This document shows positions 17,401 to 24,932 of a DNA stretch of 64,000 nt, in pieces; positions within the stretch are counted from its first letter, which is position 1; each line of letters begins with the position of its first letter. This stretch comes from Erwinia persicina. GTDB taxonomy: Bacteria > Pseudomonadota > Gammaproteobacteria > Enterobacterales > Enterobacteriaceae. The position numbers were made by a program, and so were the translations under genes. The stretch is taken from positions 248,001-312,000 of the forward strand of contig NZ_JACYMO010000004.1 of the NCBI RefSeq assembly GCF_014838825.1, written 5' to 3'. The notes under the pieces were generated by a model. The model made no database searches, was not told where the DNA came from, and worked only from the letters and a program-made list of their open reading frames with translations.

Positions 17401-19250
17401 TCGACCTGCGCGCCATTCAGCGTGAGATCGCCCCCCAGCGCGGAGATCATGCCGCGATCGTTACCGATCGCCCCCGGAGACGTTACCGTCACCGCCGAGC
17501 CCGCACTGCGGCTGTCGCTCAGGTCAATGTCTGCGGCCTGCACGTCGAGCTTACCCGCCGCCAGGTTCTGCCCGTGGCTGGCCAGTTTACCGCTGCTGGT
17601 CAGCGTCAGATCGCCGCTTTTTCTTACGCTGCCGTCAGCGTTAATACCGCCGCCAAAGACCGAATTTTTCCCGCTGTTCAACTCTCCGGCGCGGGCGTGC
17701 GTATCGCGACCGGCAGCAATCAGCCCGTCATTACTCAGCTGCCCGCTGACGCTGGCGTTAACATCCCGTCCGGCATAGACCGATCCCCTGCTGTTAGTCA
17801 GCTGGCCGCTGGTCAGCGTCAGATCGCCCCGGGTGGCAGAGATCGCGCCGCGATCGTTGTTCAGCATCCCGCCGGTTGTCACCGCCACTTCCGCCCCGCT
17901 GCTCTGGCTGTCGCTGAGGTCAATATCTGTCCCCGTCATCGCCAGTTTCCCTGCCGCCAGGTTCTGTCCGTGGCTGGCCAGTTTTCCACTGCTGGTGAGG
18001 GTCAGATCGCCGCTTTCCCCCAGGCTGCCCGCGTTCTTCACCCCGGCACCAAAGACGCCCTCTTTGCTACTGTCAATCTGGCCTGCCCCGACGCGGGTGT
18101 GCCGCGCCGCCACAATCATACCCGCATTGTTCAGCTGGCCGCTGACGGTGGCCTTCATGTCGCGCTGGGCATACAGCGTACCGCTGTTACTCAACCCGCT
18201 GCCGCTAACCTGAATATCATCGCTGGCATTCACGGTGCCGCTGTTTTCAATATGGCCGTCAGCGCTGATAGTGACGCTGCCGGCCTGAGCACCGAGGGTC
18301 CCGGCGTTACGCACGCCGACACCGCGCTCCGTACCGATCAGCCGGATCTTTCCGGCGTACATGCCACCCAGTTCGGACACATCCAGCGCCACCACCGGCT
18401 TCACCGCGTTATCATCGGTTGTCCCGGCATTTTTGCTGACGGTCTCCCCGTCGGCGCTGACGCGGTTTTTGCCGGTCGTCACCTTCAGGTCTTTCGCCCA
18501 GACACCGCTGTTCACTTTTACCGTGTGCGCAATCAGGTCGGTGTAATCCTGACGACTGCTGTCCATCCCGGCACCCTGTACCACAATCTCCCCGCCATTC
18601 ACCTGATAACCGGCGATCTGGCCGTTCTGCATAATCGCTTTACCGGTGGTCAGCGTTGAACGGTTGGCATTGATAAAACCGCAGCCTTCACAGGTGATCC
18701 CGGCAGGGTTAGCAATCACCACCTGGGCTTTTTTACCCGCCACTTCGATATAGCCATTCAGCTTACTGGGATCGCGCGAGTTCACCTCATTCAGAATGAC
18801 TTTTGCCTCGCCGCGCGCCAGGTAAGGGTTACCCGATACCCAGCCCCCCTGCTGCGTCTGCACGTTTCGATGGGAGTTGTTCAGCACCACGCCTTTTTTA
18901 TCCACATCGAACTGGCTGTAGGTATTACGCGACACACCGCCCGCACTCGGGGCCTGAATATTCACCTGCGGCGTCCCGTTGGCCGTCTTGCCGACCATCG
19001 GCTGCTGGCCGGCAGGCGCTTTACCGTCTGCGGCAATCCCTGCCGCCTGCGCCTGGGGCACCAGCGCTACCATGCCCAGCACGCCCAGAGTGAAGAACGC
19101 CAGCGGTGACAGCTGCCCAATCAGCTGACTGAGCGTATGCCCTTCGCCGCTGACCGCCGGGCCTTTGCCATGACCACGGCCATTTTCAGCCACCACCATC
19201 AACAGGCCGCGCGCCTTGTTGAAAATTACGCGATAAAGATTCTTATTCAC
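11472..19250 (-). CDS. cdiA: CdiA contact-dependent inhibition effector (two-partner secreted)
   Basis: 2592 aa. Order: extended signal peptide region (MNKNLYRVIFNKARG, cleavage near PQAQA at ~69); TPS transport domain (~75-300, with NPAGITCEGCGFINANR); FHA-1 beta-helix repeats to ~900; a non-repetitive receptor-binding-type centre (~900-1250); the segment ending DGSRQSVLVPQVY; FHA-2 repeats; a pretoxin region with LDNQQKNTIKNLA; and a C-terminal variable region. The usual VENN is MTNN (residues 2330-2333). The last ~63 residues (YSGHSLDRMQDRG...) look like a DUF4258/BECR-type RNase fold. Secreted by CdiB; probably acylated by CdiC. It kills or arrests neighbours lacking CdiI. The 3' end is visibly lower in GC than the rest. 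Confidence 0.93.
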   Translation of the reverse strand: MNKNLYRVIFNKARGLLMVVAENGRGHGKGPAVSGEGHTLSQLIGQLSPLAFFTLGVLGMVALVPQAQAAGIAADGKAPAGQQPMVGKTANGTPQVNIQAPSAGGVSRNTYSQFDVDKKGVVLNNSHRNVQTQQGGWVSGNPYLARGEAKVILNEVNSRDPSKLNGYIEVAGKKAQVVIANPAGITCEGCGFINANRSTLTTGKAIMQNGQIAGYQVNGGEIVVQGAGMDSSRQDYTDLIAHTVKVNSGVWAKDLKVTTGKNRVSADGETVSKNAGTTDDNAVKPVVALDVSELGGMYAGKIRLIGTERGVGVRNAGTLGAQAGSVTISADGHIENSGTVNASDDIQVSGSGLSNSGTLYAQRDMKATVSGQLNNAGMIVAARHTRVGAGQIDSSKEGVFGAGVKNAGSLGESGDLTLTSSGKLASHGQNLAAGKLAMTGTDIDLSDSQSSGAEVAVTTGGMLNNDRGAISATRGDLTLTSGQLTNSRGSVYAGRDVNASVSGQLSNDGLIAAGRDTHARAGELNSGKNSVFGGGINADGSVRKSGDLTLTSSGKLASHGQNLAAGKLDVQAADIDLSDSRSAGSAVTVTSPGAIGNDRGMISALGGDLTLNGAQVDNNGGRLESAGNVQVRSTGLNNVGGTVVGQQLTLETGGLALNNQNGGIAAVENATLTAGALNNEGGKIIAGKNLNASLQSLNGSGQLLSLGDMQLGVNGDFNNTGSALANGNLDLGVQGTLDNAGQLGAGQQLAVTAASLNNQQSGDISGQRTHLNMAGSLTNRGIIDGVETVLKAGTVNNIGTGRIYGDHLAIQAGELNNLTEGESAATIAARQRLDLGVGTLNNNAHSLIYSGGDMSIGGQLDENNAATGRATTLNNHSATIESAGNMLINTGTLNNINDHFATQMVHISEEQKEEYMVPSLNNGVHYGTSDYDITFSHNEVQHICINGVVCNQDHYYQYAYTQNTWQEQVTESDPAQIIAGGSLGINADSTLNDKSRIIAGGDLLISNANLKNVEVAGTLLVQKVGQVIEWDRIHKKGHDKQKHDASPYTPPDEIQSISLSPGVVKGNTQVQSSAPTLDGYSLGLLNGGDLASLPGGQRIEIAGQTDATVIRSQVPDTTLPENSLFSQLPSASSSYLIETDPRYTNQKTWLSSDFMLSQLQSDPDITQKRLGDGFYEQRLVREQLVELTGDRYLAGYQSDEEQYKALMESGVAFGKAFGLVPGVALTASQMANVTSDMVWLVARDVMLADGSRQSVLVPQVYAQVKQGDMDGSGALLAGRNIAIGVSGNMLNTGRVNASQLVSISGDTITNVGGIISGGSVQLLANTDLTNNGGLIQAQNSLVASAGRDLNLVSQTTHTESTNGSNRFSRDTVSRVAGMYVQQDDGKLALQAVRDVNLQGAKVVNAGENGQTTVVAGRDINLTAVNSGSSDNIVWNKDNHLSQSTTTAQGSEITGAGNVLMQAANNITTAAAKLNAGNALNLSAGNDISIGTAGEDASLDMASKVKGSGFLSSNTTKTRAGFTEENAVASSLGGKNITLMAGHDLGVSGSNVAADDSLTMKAGNNLTVDTAQESRDAWAMKQKTKSGLMSNGGLGVNIGTNFTKSTNETVSATAQGSQIGSVSGDTTLIAGNDLKVKGSEVIAGNDINLIGKNVEIGSVENSASTHSTSETRSSGLTLALSGAVGDALNTANTISEMETDKQDDRMARLQLVKAGLDGYQATQAIRGALQDPRNDSFVGISLSLGMQKEHSESQSEQMTSAGSAIQAAHNLNIFANGSDGATQNGDILVQGSQLQAGNEMLLSAARDINLLSAENSQVSSSDKSSGGGSVGASIGAGSGGVGLSIFAKANKGKGSEDGDGLTHSETTLDAGNKVTLLSGRDTTLTGAQVSADRIVADVGRDLTITSEQDSNNFKSKNQNVSGGLSFTFGSMTASGSLSVSNDKLKSNYDSVQEQSGIFAGDGGYDVTVGNHTQLNGAVIGSTSEAANNRLDTGTLGFSDIENRADYATSGVSVGLTSEFKLEKSAGASNGDQSKEKTPYTPKLTQLGQNIAPTSMSAVQTSGDGSSTTRSAVSDGTLIVRNADQQQDVSTLSRDVEHANQTLSPIFDKAAEQKRLQKAQLIGSIASSTMNTILTERQLYANQQGIEEVGEKPGANASPELRKQYWDAVTGSSAYKKAMEGYGPDDTWVKAGNAAVTAIGALAGGDPAKALAQASTPYLAGVIKDVTYNDPKNPTAQEIATNAFAHAILGGVVAEMSGQNALAGAAGGAGGELAIRAIHNALYPDVATDQLDNQQKNTIKNLALIATSLTGALVSGDTAGAVDAYKAGNNAMTNNYLKPEQIDKFAAKAQGCEARGDCATVRKEMQQLSLKQQDELIAVCATDAAACKANFGDVTANGMLVREAIDRVLGSDDVPWKMKNDMSALFAQQMEAEGVVSSTQFAQQLQSRYGMDADRAQLLAGAALGALSGGIKGTRSPVSSGKGSSSTATPPASGSVRDPALPLGSKQNQMNQPKNPSYQPVRNEAGTISNREYSGHSLDRMQDRGIMPSVVENTIKTGVATPSRGNTTSYYDATNNVSVVTNSSGKVVTVKYGK
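17352..18143 (-). repeat. Tandem duplication inside cdiA FHA-1 region
   Basis: Two adjacent 396-bp units (132 aa each), boundary at 17747/17748. Both contain SGQL(N/S)N, SGDLTLTSSGKLASHGQN and LAAGKL; the two copies differ elsewhere, so this is an old duplication of beta-helix coils rather than an assembly error. Confidence 0.8.
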
Positions 19251-19269
19251 CGGGGTTCATCCCTTCCAG

Positions 19270-19788
19270 TTAACGGCTTGCCAGCGGCGTTTCGCGCTGC
19301 CAGCGTGCAAAATCCTGATGCGTGACCGCATCACCACGGAAATTCATAACGCGCAGACCGCGCTGTTCGCCCTTGTGATACAGCGAACGTACGCAGTGGT
19401 GCGGGAACAGCGTGCCACCGACCAGCCGGCGCAGCGCCTGCTGCTCTCCAAACGGCGCAATCCAGTCGCGGATCCACAGGCGGTTGCCGCTGTTCCAGTC
19501 CCGTTCCTGTACGTGGATGCCGGACTGCGTGAGATAACGCTGTTCCGCCTCTTCATCCATCCACGCCCAGCTCAGGAAAAACACCGGTTTGCCGTCACGC
19601 ATCGCCAGCGCAAACTGCTGGTGCTTGATGGCGGGCAGCAGCAGCGTCGGCAGCGCGCTGAGGGGAATGTCGCGATGCTGCGCCGAGTGCATCCACAGCC
19701 AGACGCTGGCCCCCAGCACTTCGGACTCGCTGAAGGTGTCACTCAGCAGCGGGGAAATAACCTGAAAACCCTTCACCGGGATCGCCAT
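19270..19788 (-). CDS. cdiC: Toxin-activating lysine acyltransferase (HlyC family), CdiC
   Basis: 172 aa, HlyC/CdiC family: transfers a fatty acyl chain from acyl-ACP to internal lysines of a toxin. Visible are GASVWLWMHSAQHRDIPL with the catalytic His38, FLSWAWMDEEAEQRYL, and DWNSGNRLWIRDWIAPFG with the catalytic Asp108. It lies 19 bp upstream of cdiA and 1 bp after cdiB, so it should modify CdiA. In E. coli class IV systems CdiC lipidates CdiA and aids target recognition; that function is transferred here by family and gene order. Confidence 0.88.
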   Translation of the reverse strand: MAIPVKGFQVISPLLSDTFSESEVLGASVWLWMHSAQHRDIPLSALPTLLLPAIKHQQFALAMRDGKPVFFLSWAWMDEEAEQRYLTQSGIHVQERDWNSGNRLWIRDWIAPFGEQQALRRLVGGTLFPHHCVRSLYHKGEQRGLRVMNFRGDAVTHQDFARWQRETPLASR

Positions 19789-19789
19789 A

Positions 19790-21493
19790 TCAGTATTGCC
19801 AGCTCAGATTGAAACCGAGGGTGACCGGGCTGGTGCTGAAACCGTCCGGTTTAGAGAACGGCACCCCGGCGAACAGGTCATAGCCGGTATTAAAAGCATT
19901 ACCGCGCAGGCCAATCACGCCGCCCGCCAAGTGACGCCCGACCTGATAATCAATACCGCCCTTCACTTCGCCATAGTCCGCACCCAGGTAAATTTCCTGA
20001 TTCGGTAACGGGGTTCGCCACGCGATGTCATTACGCACGTACCAGCCTTCGTCGCCGTTCAGGGTAAATTCCCCGTCAAAACCGCGCACCGTCCAGCGGT
20101 TACCAATGGACATCTGATCCTGCGGCGTCAGCCGGGAGTGGGTCATCTGACGCTGGAACTGGCCGTTATAGCGGAAGGACTGGCCCCACAGCTCGAACGG
20201 TGCATCCAGCTGCAGGGAGAGCTGAATAATCTTCGCCAGCCCGGTGCCTTCATCAAAATTCTCTTCCGGTGCAGGCTGGGCTCCAAACCAGCGGGTACCG
20301 CGCTGATAGCTGACGCCGGCATCCAGCGTGGCCTGACCGATATAGTGGCGATGCTGTAAGCCCAGACGCCAGGCAGAGGTCTGACGGCGCTGCTGCTCAA
20401 TCTCTGTATCGTTAATGTAGTTACTGGATTCGCGCGTCATCACCTCATAAGTAAACGAGGTTTTCTGGCTGCCGCTGCGGTGCAGCACGCGTCCGAGCTG
20501 GAAATTAAGGTTCTTGCTTTTGCCGCTGTAGCGGTAGTCGAAGCCGGTTCCCAACCCCGACTGACGATAATCGTAGTCGCTGAAGGTGACACCGGTCGTC
20601 CAGTAACCGAAGGGGACAGAGTAGTGGATCAGGGTATTTTTGCTGTCGCGATCGGTTTTGGGCTGCAAAGCCTGACTGGCTGAAACGTAAAACAGGTCGC
20701 TGAGTGACAGCGGGTTATCCAGGGAAAGCGTCAGGCCACCCTGATAGCGTCCGGTGCTTCTGCTGCCGGAGTCATCCAGCGACGCGCCGAGCCGCCAGTG
20801 GCGAGTCTGTTTCCAGCTGACGTTGATATCGCTTTCTCCCGGTTGCTCGCCGGGAACAATCTGCATATCCGCCTGCACGGTTGGCAGCCGCTGCAGATTT
20901 TCCAGCCCCTGTTCAATATCGCGCAGATCCAGCAACTCCCCGGAACGGGAAGGCAGAGCGGTATAGAGCTGGACGTAGCGATCGCTGTCCGGCGTCAGGC
21001 GGATGTTGCGCACCTTTCCGGGGACCAGCATCAGCTTCAGGGTGCCGCTATTAATATCCTGCGGCGGTGCCAGCACGCGGGCGGTGACATAACCATGATC
21101 CACCAGCCGATTCTGCACGGCGCTCATCAGCAGGTTGATCCCCTTCCCACCCAGGCACTGCCCCTGCGCCTGATCGGCCAGCTTTTGCAGTGGCATCCAG
21201 TGCGGGAAGGCATCCCGCCCCTGCAACTCGATGTGTTGCAGCGGGAAACAGGGCTGTTCGCTGGGGAACTGAAGGTGACTGAAGAAGCTGCCCGGTGCCT
21301 GTAAACGCACGTCCGGGGTGGGCGGCGTCAGCTGACGTTCCGCGGCGCGCTGACGTTCCTGCTGATTAATCAGCTGCTGATCGCCAGCCGTGGCAGCGAC
21401 CACGCTTCCTGCGTGAAATAAACTAATAATAACGGCCAGACTACTGAGACGTGCAGGGGTTACCCCGTCTTTTCCAGACGCAATCCGTAGCAT
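19790..21493 (-). CDS. cdiB: CdiB outer-membrane TPS transporter
   Basis: 567 aa, Omp85/ShlB-FhaC family. Signal peptide (~1-33), short Pro/Gln-rich linker helix region, two POTRA domains (~75-215, including [13 protein letters not shown] and the [17 protein letters not shown] segment), then a 16-strand barrel with the VRGF motif of the conserved loop 6 ([10 protein letters not shown]) and a C-terminal aromatic strand ending WQY. It exports CdiA by recognising its TPS domain. First gene of cdiB-cdiC-cdiA-cdiI. Confidence 0.93.
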   Translation of the reverse strand: MLRIASGKDGVTPARLSSLAVIISLFHAGSVVAATAGDQQLINQQERQRAAERQLTPPTPDVRLQAPGSFFSHLQFPSEQPCFPLQHIELQGRDAFPHWMPLQKLADQAQGQCLGGKGINLLMSAVQNRLVDHGYVTARVLAPPQDINSGTLKLMLVPGKVRNIRLTPDSDRYVQLYTALPSRSGELLDLRDIEQGLENLQRLPTVQADMQIVPGEQPGESDINVSWKQTRHWRLGASLDDSGSRSTGRYQGGLTLSLDNPLSLSDLFYVSASQALQPKTDRDSKNTLIHYSVPFGYWTTGVTFSDYDYRQSGLGTGFDYRYSGKSKNLNFQLGRVLHRSGSQKTSFTYEVMTRESSNYINDTEIEQQRRQTSAWRLGLQHRHYIGQATLDAGVSYQRGTRWFGAQPAPEENFDEGTGLAKIIQLSLQLDAPFELWGQSFRYNGQFQRQMTHSRLTPQDQMSIGNRWTVRGFDGEFTLNGDEGWYVRNDIAWRTPLPNQEIYLGADYGEVKGGIDYQVGRHLAGGVIGLRGNAFNTGYDLFAGVPFSKPDGFSTSPVTLGFNLSWQY

Positions 21494-21915
21494 AGTGTTG
21501 CCCTGAGCAAGGTTTATTATTTATACGATGTTGATGCCAGGTACTTTAACGATTTCTCTTCCAGGATTGTTCCTAAACTTACATTATACTTACATTTGAC
21601 TCACATTTTCGAACACAAAAAAACCCGCTAAAAGGCTATCCACACGAAAGATAATGAAAATTAAAATCTTATTAATCAATAAATTATACAATATTTAAGA
21701 AAAAATACATAAATTACCATAAGTCAAATTCACCATCTGGAATTAACCGGAAACAAGTAGAAATAGTGAAGATAATACCCCATGTATACAGTCGCCACTG
21801 GTACGGAAAAAAACCCCGCCTTATTACGCAGGCCGCCTGAAAAAGAGATTACTTTTCACCTCACACGGCAAATTCAAGTACACTCCCGCCGGGTATTCCT
21901 GCTTGAAGAAAAGGC
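21494..21915. promoter_or_regulatory. AT-rich divergent promoter region of cdi and copper-like operon
   Basis: 422 bp without a gene. Positions ~21540-21790 are markedly AT-rich compared with flanking genes, as is common for silenced (H-NS-bound) horizontally acquired loci. It must hold the cdiB promoter (minus) and that of the DUF2946 gene (plus). I see no clear regulator motif. Confidence 0.5.
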
Positions 21916-22356
21916 GTGTCACTGATCTCATTTTCTACCGTCCGCAGCCGTCCTGCCGCCTGGCTGGCCCTGCTGGCTATTTTGCTGCTGTTCGTTGCAC
22001 CGGTGATCTCTAAATCACTGGCGCAGGCGCGCGGCGGTGAAAGCACGATGATGATGCATCACGGAATGATGATGGACATGTCTGAGATGCCCGCTGTCCA
22101 TCATGAAATGGCAGACAGCGGCGATGCGAATACCCTGCCCCGACACCATCCGATGTCCATGATGGATGACAATGCCTGCGGCTACTGCGTGCTGCTGGTT
22201 CATCTGCCCCTCGACCTGATGACGCTGCCACTGCTGTGGTCGTCATTACAGGCCGCCACGCTGCCGGACGTGCCGCTGTTCCAGCCGGTCGTCGCCCGCG
22301 TTGTTCCTCACTGCTTCCATCCCCGCGCCCCACCGCTGACGCTCGCTTCACGTTAA
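21916..22356 (+). CDS. DUF2946 protein, Met/His-rich (metal-linked)
   Basis: 146 aa. One N-terminal membrane/signal segment (AWLALLAILLLFVAPVIS), then a Met/His cluster (residues ~45-80: MMMHHGMMMDMSEM, HHEM, HHPMSMMDD) and ACGYCVLLVHLP, the CxxC of DUF2946. Such proteins are usually encoded with TonB receptors or PepSY proteins and linked to copper or other metal handling. The start is GTG at 21916 after AAGAAAAGG. It is followed 63 bp later by the PepSY gene, presumably in one operon. The metal is inferred from composition. Confidence 0.75.
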   Translation: MSLISFSTVRSRPAAWLALLAILLLFVAPVISKSLAQARGGESTMMMHHGMMMDMSEMPAVHHEMADSGDANTLPRHHPMSMMDDNACGYCVLLVHLPLDLMTLPLLWSSLQAATLPDVPLFQPVVARVVPHCFHPRAPPLTLASR

Positions 22357-22419
22357 TTTGACCTGCGGGCCCGCCGCAGACCCCGTGAATACCTGCAAAA
22401 CAGGTGGATGGAAGAGACT

Positions 22420-23847
22420 ATGTCAGAGAATATCCGACGTGCGGCTGCGCACGTCACCCACACCCGCAGCGCACTGATGGCGCTGCTGCGTCGACTGCAT
22501 TTCTATATTGGCCTGTTTATCGCGCCGTTTATTTTTGTCGCGGCCCTGACCGGCACGCTGTATGTGATGACGCCGCAGCTGGAAAACCGGCTGTATCATT
22601 CGCAGCTGTTTACCACGGCAACCGGGCCGGACCAGTCGCTGTCTGCACAGGTGGCCAAAGCCGTTAGCGTGATGGAGCCGGCAGCCAGAATCGCTGCCGT
22701 ACGTCCGGCACCGAATGAGGGAGAGACGACCCGCGTGATGTTTGCCAGCGCCGATCTCGGGCCGTCGGAAACCCGGGCGGTGTTTATTGACCCGAAAACG
22801 CTGGACGTCGCGGGGATAATGACGGTGTACGGTACCAGCGGCGTACTGCCGTTGCGCACCTGGCTGGACTATCTGCACCGCAACCTGCTGCTGGGGGATA
22901 TTGGCCGCAACTACAGTGAGCTGGCGGCCAGCTGGCTGTGGATTGCCGCGCTTGGCGGCGCGCTGCTGTGGGCCACTCAGCGCACACCGCGCCGTAAACC
23001 TGTGCGGGCAGCGCCGACGCGGGCACAGCGTCTGGCCGGTCATCGCCACTGGCACACCACGCTGGGTATTACCCTGCTGCTGGGACTGGTGTTCTTCTCC
23101 GCGACGGGGCTGACCTGGTCACGCTGGGCCGGGGACAATATCGCCCTGATGCGCAGCCACTTTGGCTGGATGACGCCCGCGGTGAACACCGCTCTGCAAC
23201 CTGAACCCGCCCTGAAAATGGCAATGCCAGCGGATGAACATGCGGAGCATTACGGCCATATGAACGTTGCCCCTCATGCTGCACCGCCAGCCCACCCGGC
23301 CGCCGTCAGTCCGGCACAGTTTGATGGCGTGCTCAACGCGGCGCGTGCCGCAGGGATCGACGCGGCCAAACTGGAGATCCGCCCCTCCTACCTGGCGGAT
23401 AAAGCCTGGACCGTGAATGAGATTGACCGACGCTGGCCGACGCAGGTTGACAGCGTGGCGGTGGACCCGCAGAACAACAGCGTGACCGATAAAGTGGCGT
23501 TCGCCGACTTTGGTCTGCTGGCCAAACTGACGCGCTGGGGGGTGGATGCACATATGGGCGTGCTGTTCGGCGTAGCAAACCAGCTGGTGCTGGTGCTGTC
23601 TGGCGGCGGGCTGTGCGTGATGATTGTGATGGGCTATCGCATGTGGTGGCTGCGCCGGCCGCAGAGCGGGCAGATTTCCCCGCTGGATACCCTGCTGGGC
23701 TGCTGGCAGCCGTTGTCGATCAGCGCACGCTTTCTGCTGCTGGTGGTGACGGCGGTGGTGGCGGTCTGTTTGCCAGTGATGGGCGTGAGTTTGCTGGTGT
23801 TACTGGGCGTGGATGTGTGGCGCTGGCGGCGCGCCGTGCGCGCCTGA
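22420..23847 (+). CDS. PepSY-associated membrane protein (PiuB-like)
   Basis: 475 aa with four main membrane helices: FYIGLFIAPFIFVAALTGTLYV near residue 30, SWLWIAALGGALLWA (~170), LGITLLLGLVFFSATGLTWSRWAG (~210), and a C-terminal pair. A large periplasmic PepSY-type part lies between helices 1 and 2 and another after helix 3, containing a His/Met-rich stretch (MAMPADEHAEHYGHMN). Family members are linked to iron-siderophore or copper reduction. The ATG at 22420 has GGAAGAG upstream; an in-frame ATG at 22408 is less well placed. A hairpin at 23875 ends the unit. Confidence 0.8.
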   Translation: MSENIRRAAAHVTHTRSALMALLRRLHFYIGLFIAPFIFVAALTGTLYVMTPQLENRLYHSQLFTTATGPDQSLSAQVAKAVSVMEPAARIAAVRPAPNEGETTRVMFASADLGPSETRAVFIDPKTLDVAGIMTVYGTSGVLPLRTWLDYLHRNLLLGDIGRNYSELAASWLWIAALGGALLWATQRTPRRKPVRAAPTRAQRLAGHRHWHTTLGITLLLGLVFFSATGLTWSRWAGDNIALMRSHFGWMTPAVNTALQPEPALKMAMPADEHAEHYGHMNVAPHAAPPAHPAAVSPAQFDGVLNAARAAGIDAAKLEIRPSYLADKAWTVNEIDRRWPTQVDSVAVDPQNNSVTDKVAFADFGLLAKLTRWGVDAHMGVLFGVANQLVLVLSGGGLCVMIVMGYRMWWLRRPQSGQISPLDTLLGCWQPLSISARFLLLVVTAVVAVCLPVMGVSLLVLLGVDVWRWRRAVRA

Positions 23848-23874
23848 CCATCAATACAGCACCGGGATATCTGT

Positions 23875-23905
23875 AGGGGCTGACCGTTTGTTCCGGTCAG
23901 CCCCT
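23875..23905. terminator. Hairpin between PepSY gene and nucleoside hydrolase gene
   Basis: Perfect 12-bp stem AGGGGCTGACCG / CGGTCAGCCCCT with a 7-nt loop between convergent genes. No T run; likely a bidirectional transcription barrier. Confidence 0.6.
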
Positions 23906-23933
23906 CCGGATCGCGGAACAGGCCAAACGGACG

Positions 23934-24920
23934 TTACGCTAATGGCTTCGCCAGATAATGCTCCAGCATCGCCAGCAGCAGCTGATTATCCACCGACTGC
24001 AGGACATGCACCAGCCCGCCTGTCGGCTCACCAATAGCCACATCCACCCGCAGCGGCTGGCGAAAGCGCCATGACTTGCCACGCGTCATTCCCGGGCGCA
24101 GCTCCACATCAACAAAATAGTCTGCCGCCGTTGCCACCCGCTGATTAAGCAGCCAGGCCACCACCAGCGCGTCGTGGATCCAGCAGCCCGGCAGATGACG
24201 GGTCTGAATGGAATAATCAATCCACGGACGCAGCGTCTCGGTAACGAAACGCGCCAGCGGCGTGTCGATCTGCGCGATCCGGTTCAGATCCTGATGCGTC
24301 ATCAGCGTCTGGCTGGTGACATCCATCGGCACCAGAGTGATATTGGCCCCGCTGGTCAGCACCCGGTGCGCGGCCTCCGGGTCAATGCCGAAGTTGGTAT
24401 CTTTAATAAAATCATCCAGCGCAAAGACACCGCCCATAATGGCGATTTCCTGAACCGCATCGGCCATCTCCGGGTAGCGCTCCAGCGCCAGTGCGACGTT
24501 AGTCAGCGGGCCGATCGCCACCAGGGTAATTTTTCCCGGATTAGCGCAAATCAGCTGCCCCATTGCGTCTGCCGCCTCGACCGCAGGCGCAGGAAATGAC
24601 TGAGGCTGACGCACGCCGCGCCACAGGTGTGCCAGCTGGTTACTGTGAACACGCTGATCCAACGCGTCACGCCACGGGGCCGCTGGCTCAGACAACGCTG
24701 CCTCTGCGCCTTTCGCTACCGTTACCGGCAGTCCGAGGCGCGCCATCAGATCCTTCACCACGCTGTATCCTACCTGGCTGGGGGTGTTACCCGCCACGGT
24801 AGTGATCAGCTCAAGTGAAATTTCCGGCGCGGCCAGCGCCAGTGCAAGAGCCAGCCCGTCGTCAACGTTGGCTCCCGTAATACCGTTCCCCGGATCACAA
24901 TCAATAATCAATCTTTTCAT
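23934..24920 (-). CDS. Nucleoside hydrolase (IunH/Rih family)
   Basis: 328 aa. Cleaves the N-glycosidic bond of ribonucleosides to base plus ribose. The N-terminal calcium-binding motif is DCDPGNGITGANVDDG: compared with the usual DxDPGxDD there are extra residues before the DD pair, a variant seen in some subfamilies. NVALALERYP, IMGGVF, NFGIDPEAAH and the active-site His of WIHDALVVAW are present. It is coupled to the upstream LacI regulator (12 bp) and an MHS transporter, together a nucleoside-uptake-and-cleavage operon (inference). Base preference cannot be read. Confidence 0.85.
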   Translation of the reverse strand: MKRLIIDCDPGNGITGANVDDGLALALALAAPEISLELITTVAGNTPSQVGYSVVKDLMARLGLPVTVAKGAEAALSEPAAPWRDALDQRVHSNQLAHLWRGVRQPQSFPAPAVEAADAMGQLICANPGKITLVAIGPLTNVALALERYPEMADAVQEIAIMGGVFALDDFIKDTNFGIDPEAAHRVLTSGANITLVPMDVTSQTLMTHQDLNRIAQIDTPLARFVTETLRPWIDYSIQTRHLPGCWIHDALVVAWLLNQRVATAADYFVDVELRPGMTRGKSWRFRQPLRVDVAIGEPTGGLVHVLQSVDNQLLLAMLEHYLAKPLA

Positions 24921-24932
24921 CGTTTTATCTTA

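Noticed and set aside
11700-19113. Very long open frames on the plus strand (up to ~600 codons) across the cdiA region
   Set aside because: They are antisense to cdiA, have no ribosome sites or recognisable domains, and arise from the repetitive GC-rich codon pattern of the FHA repeats.
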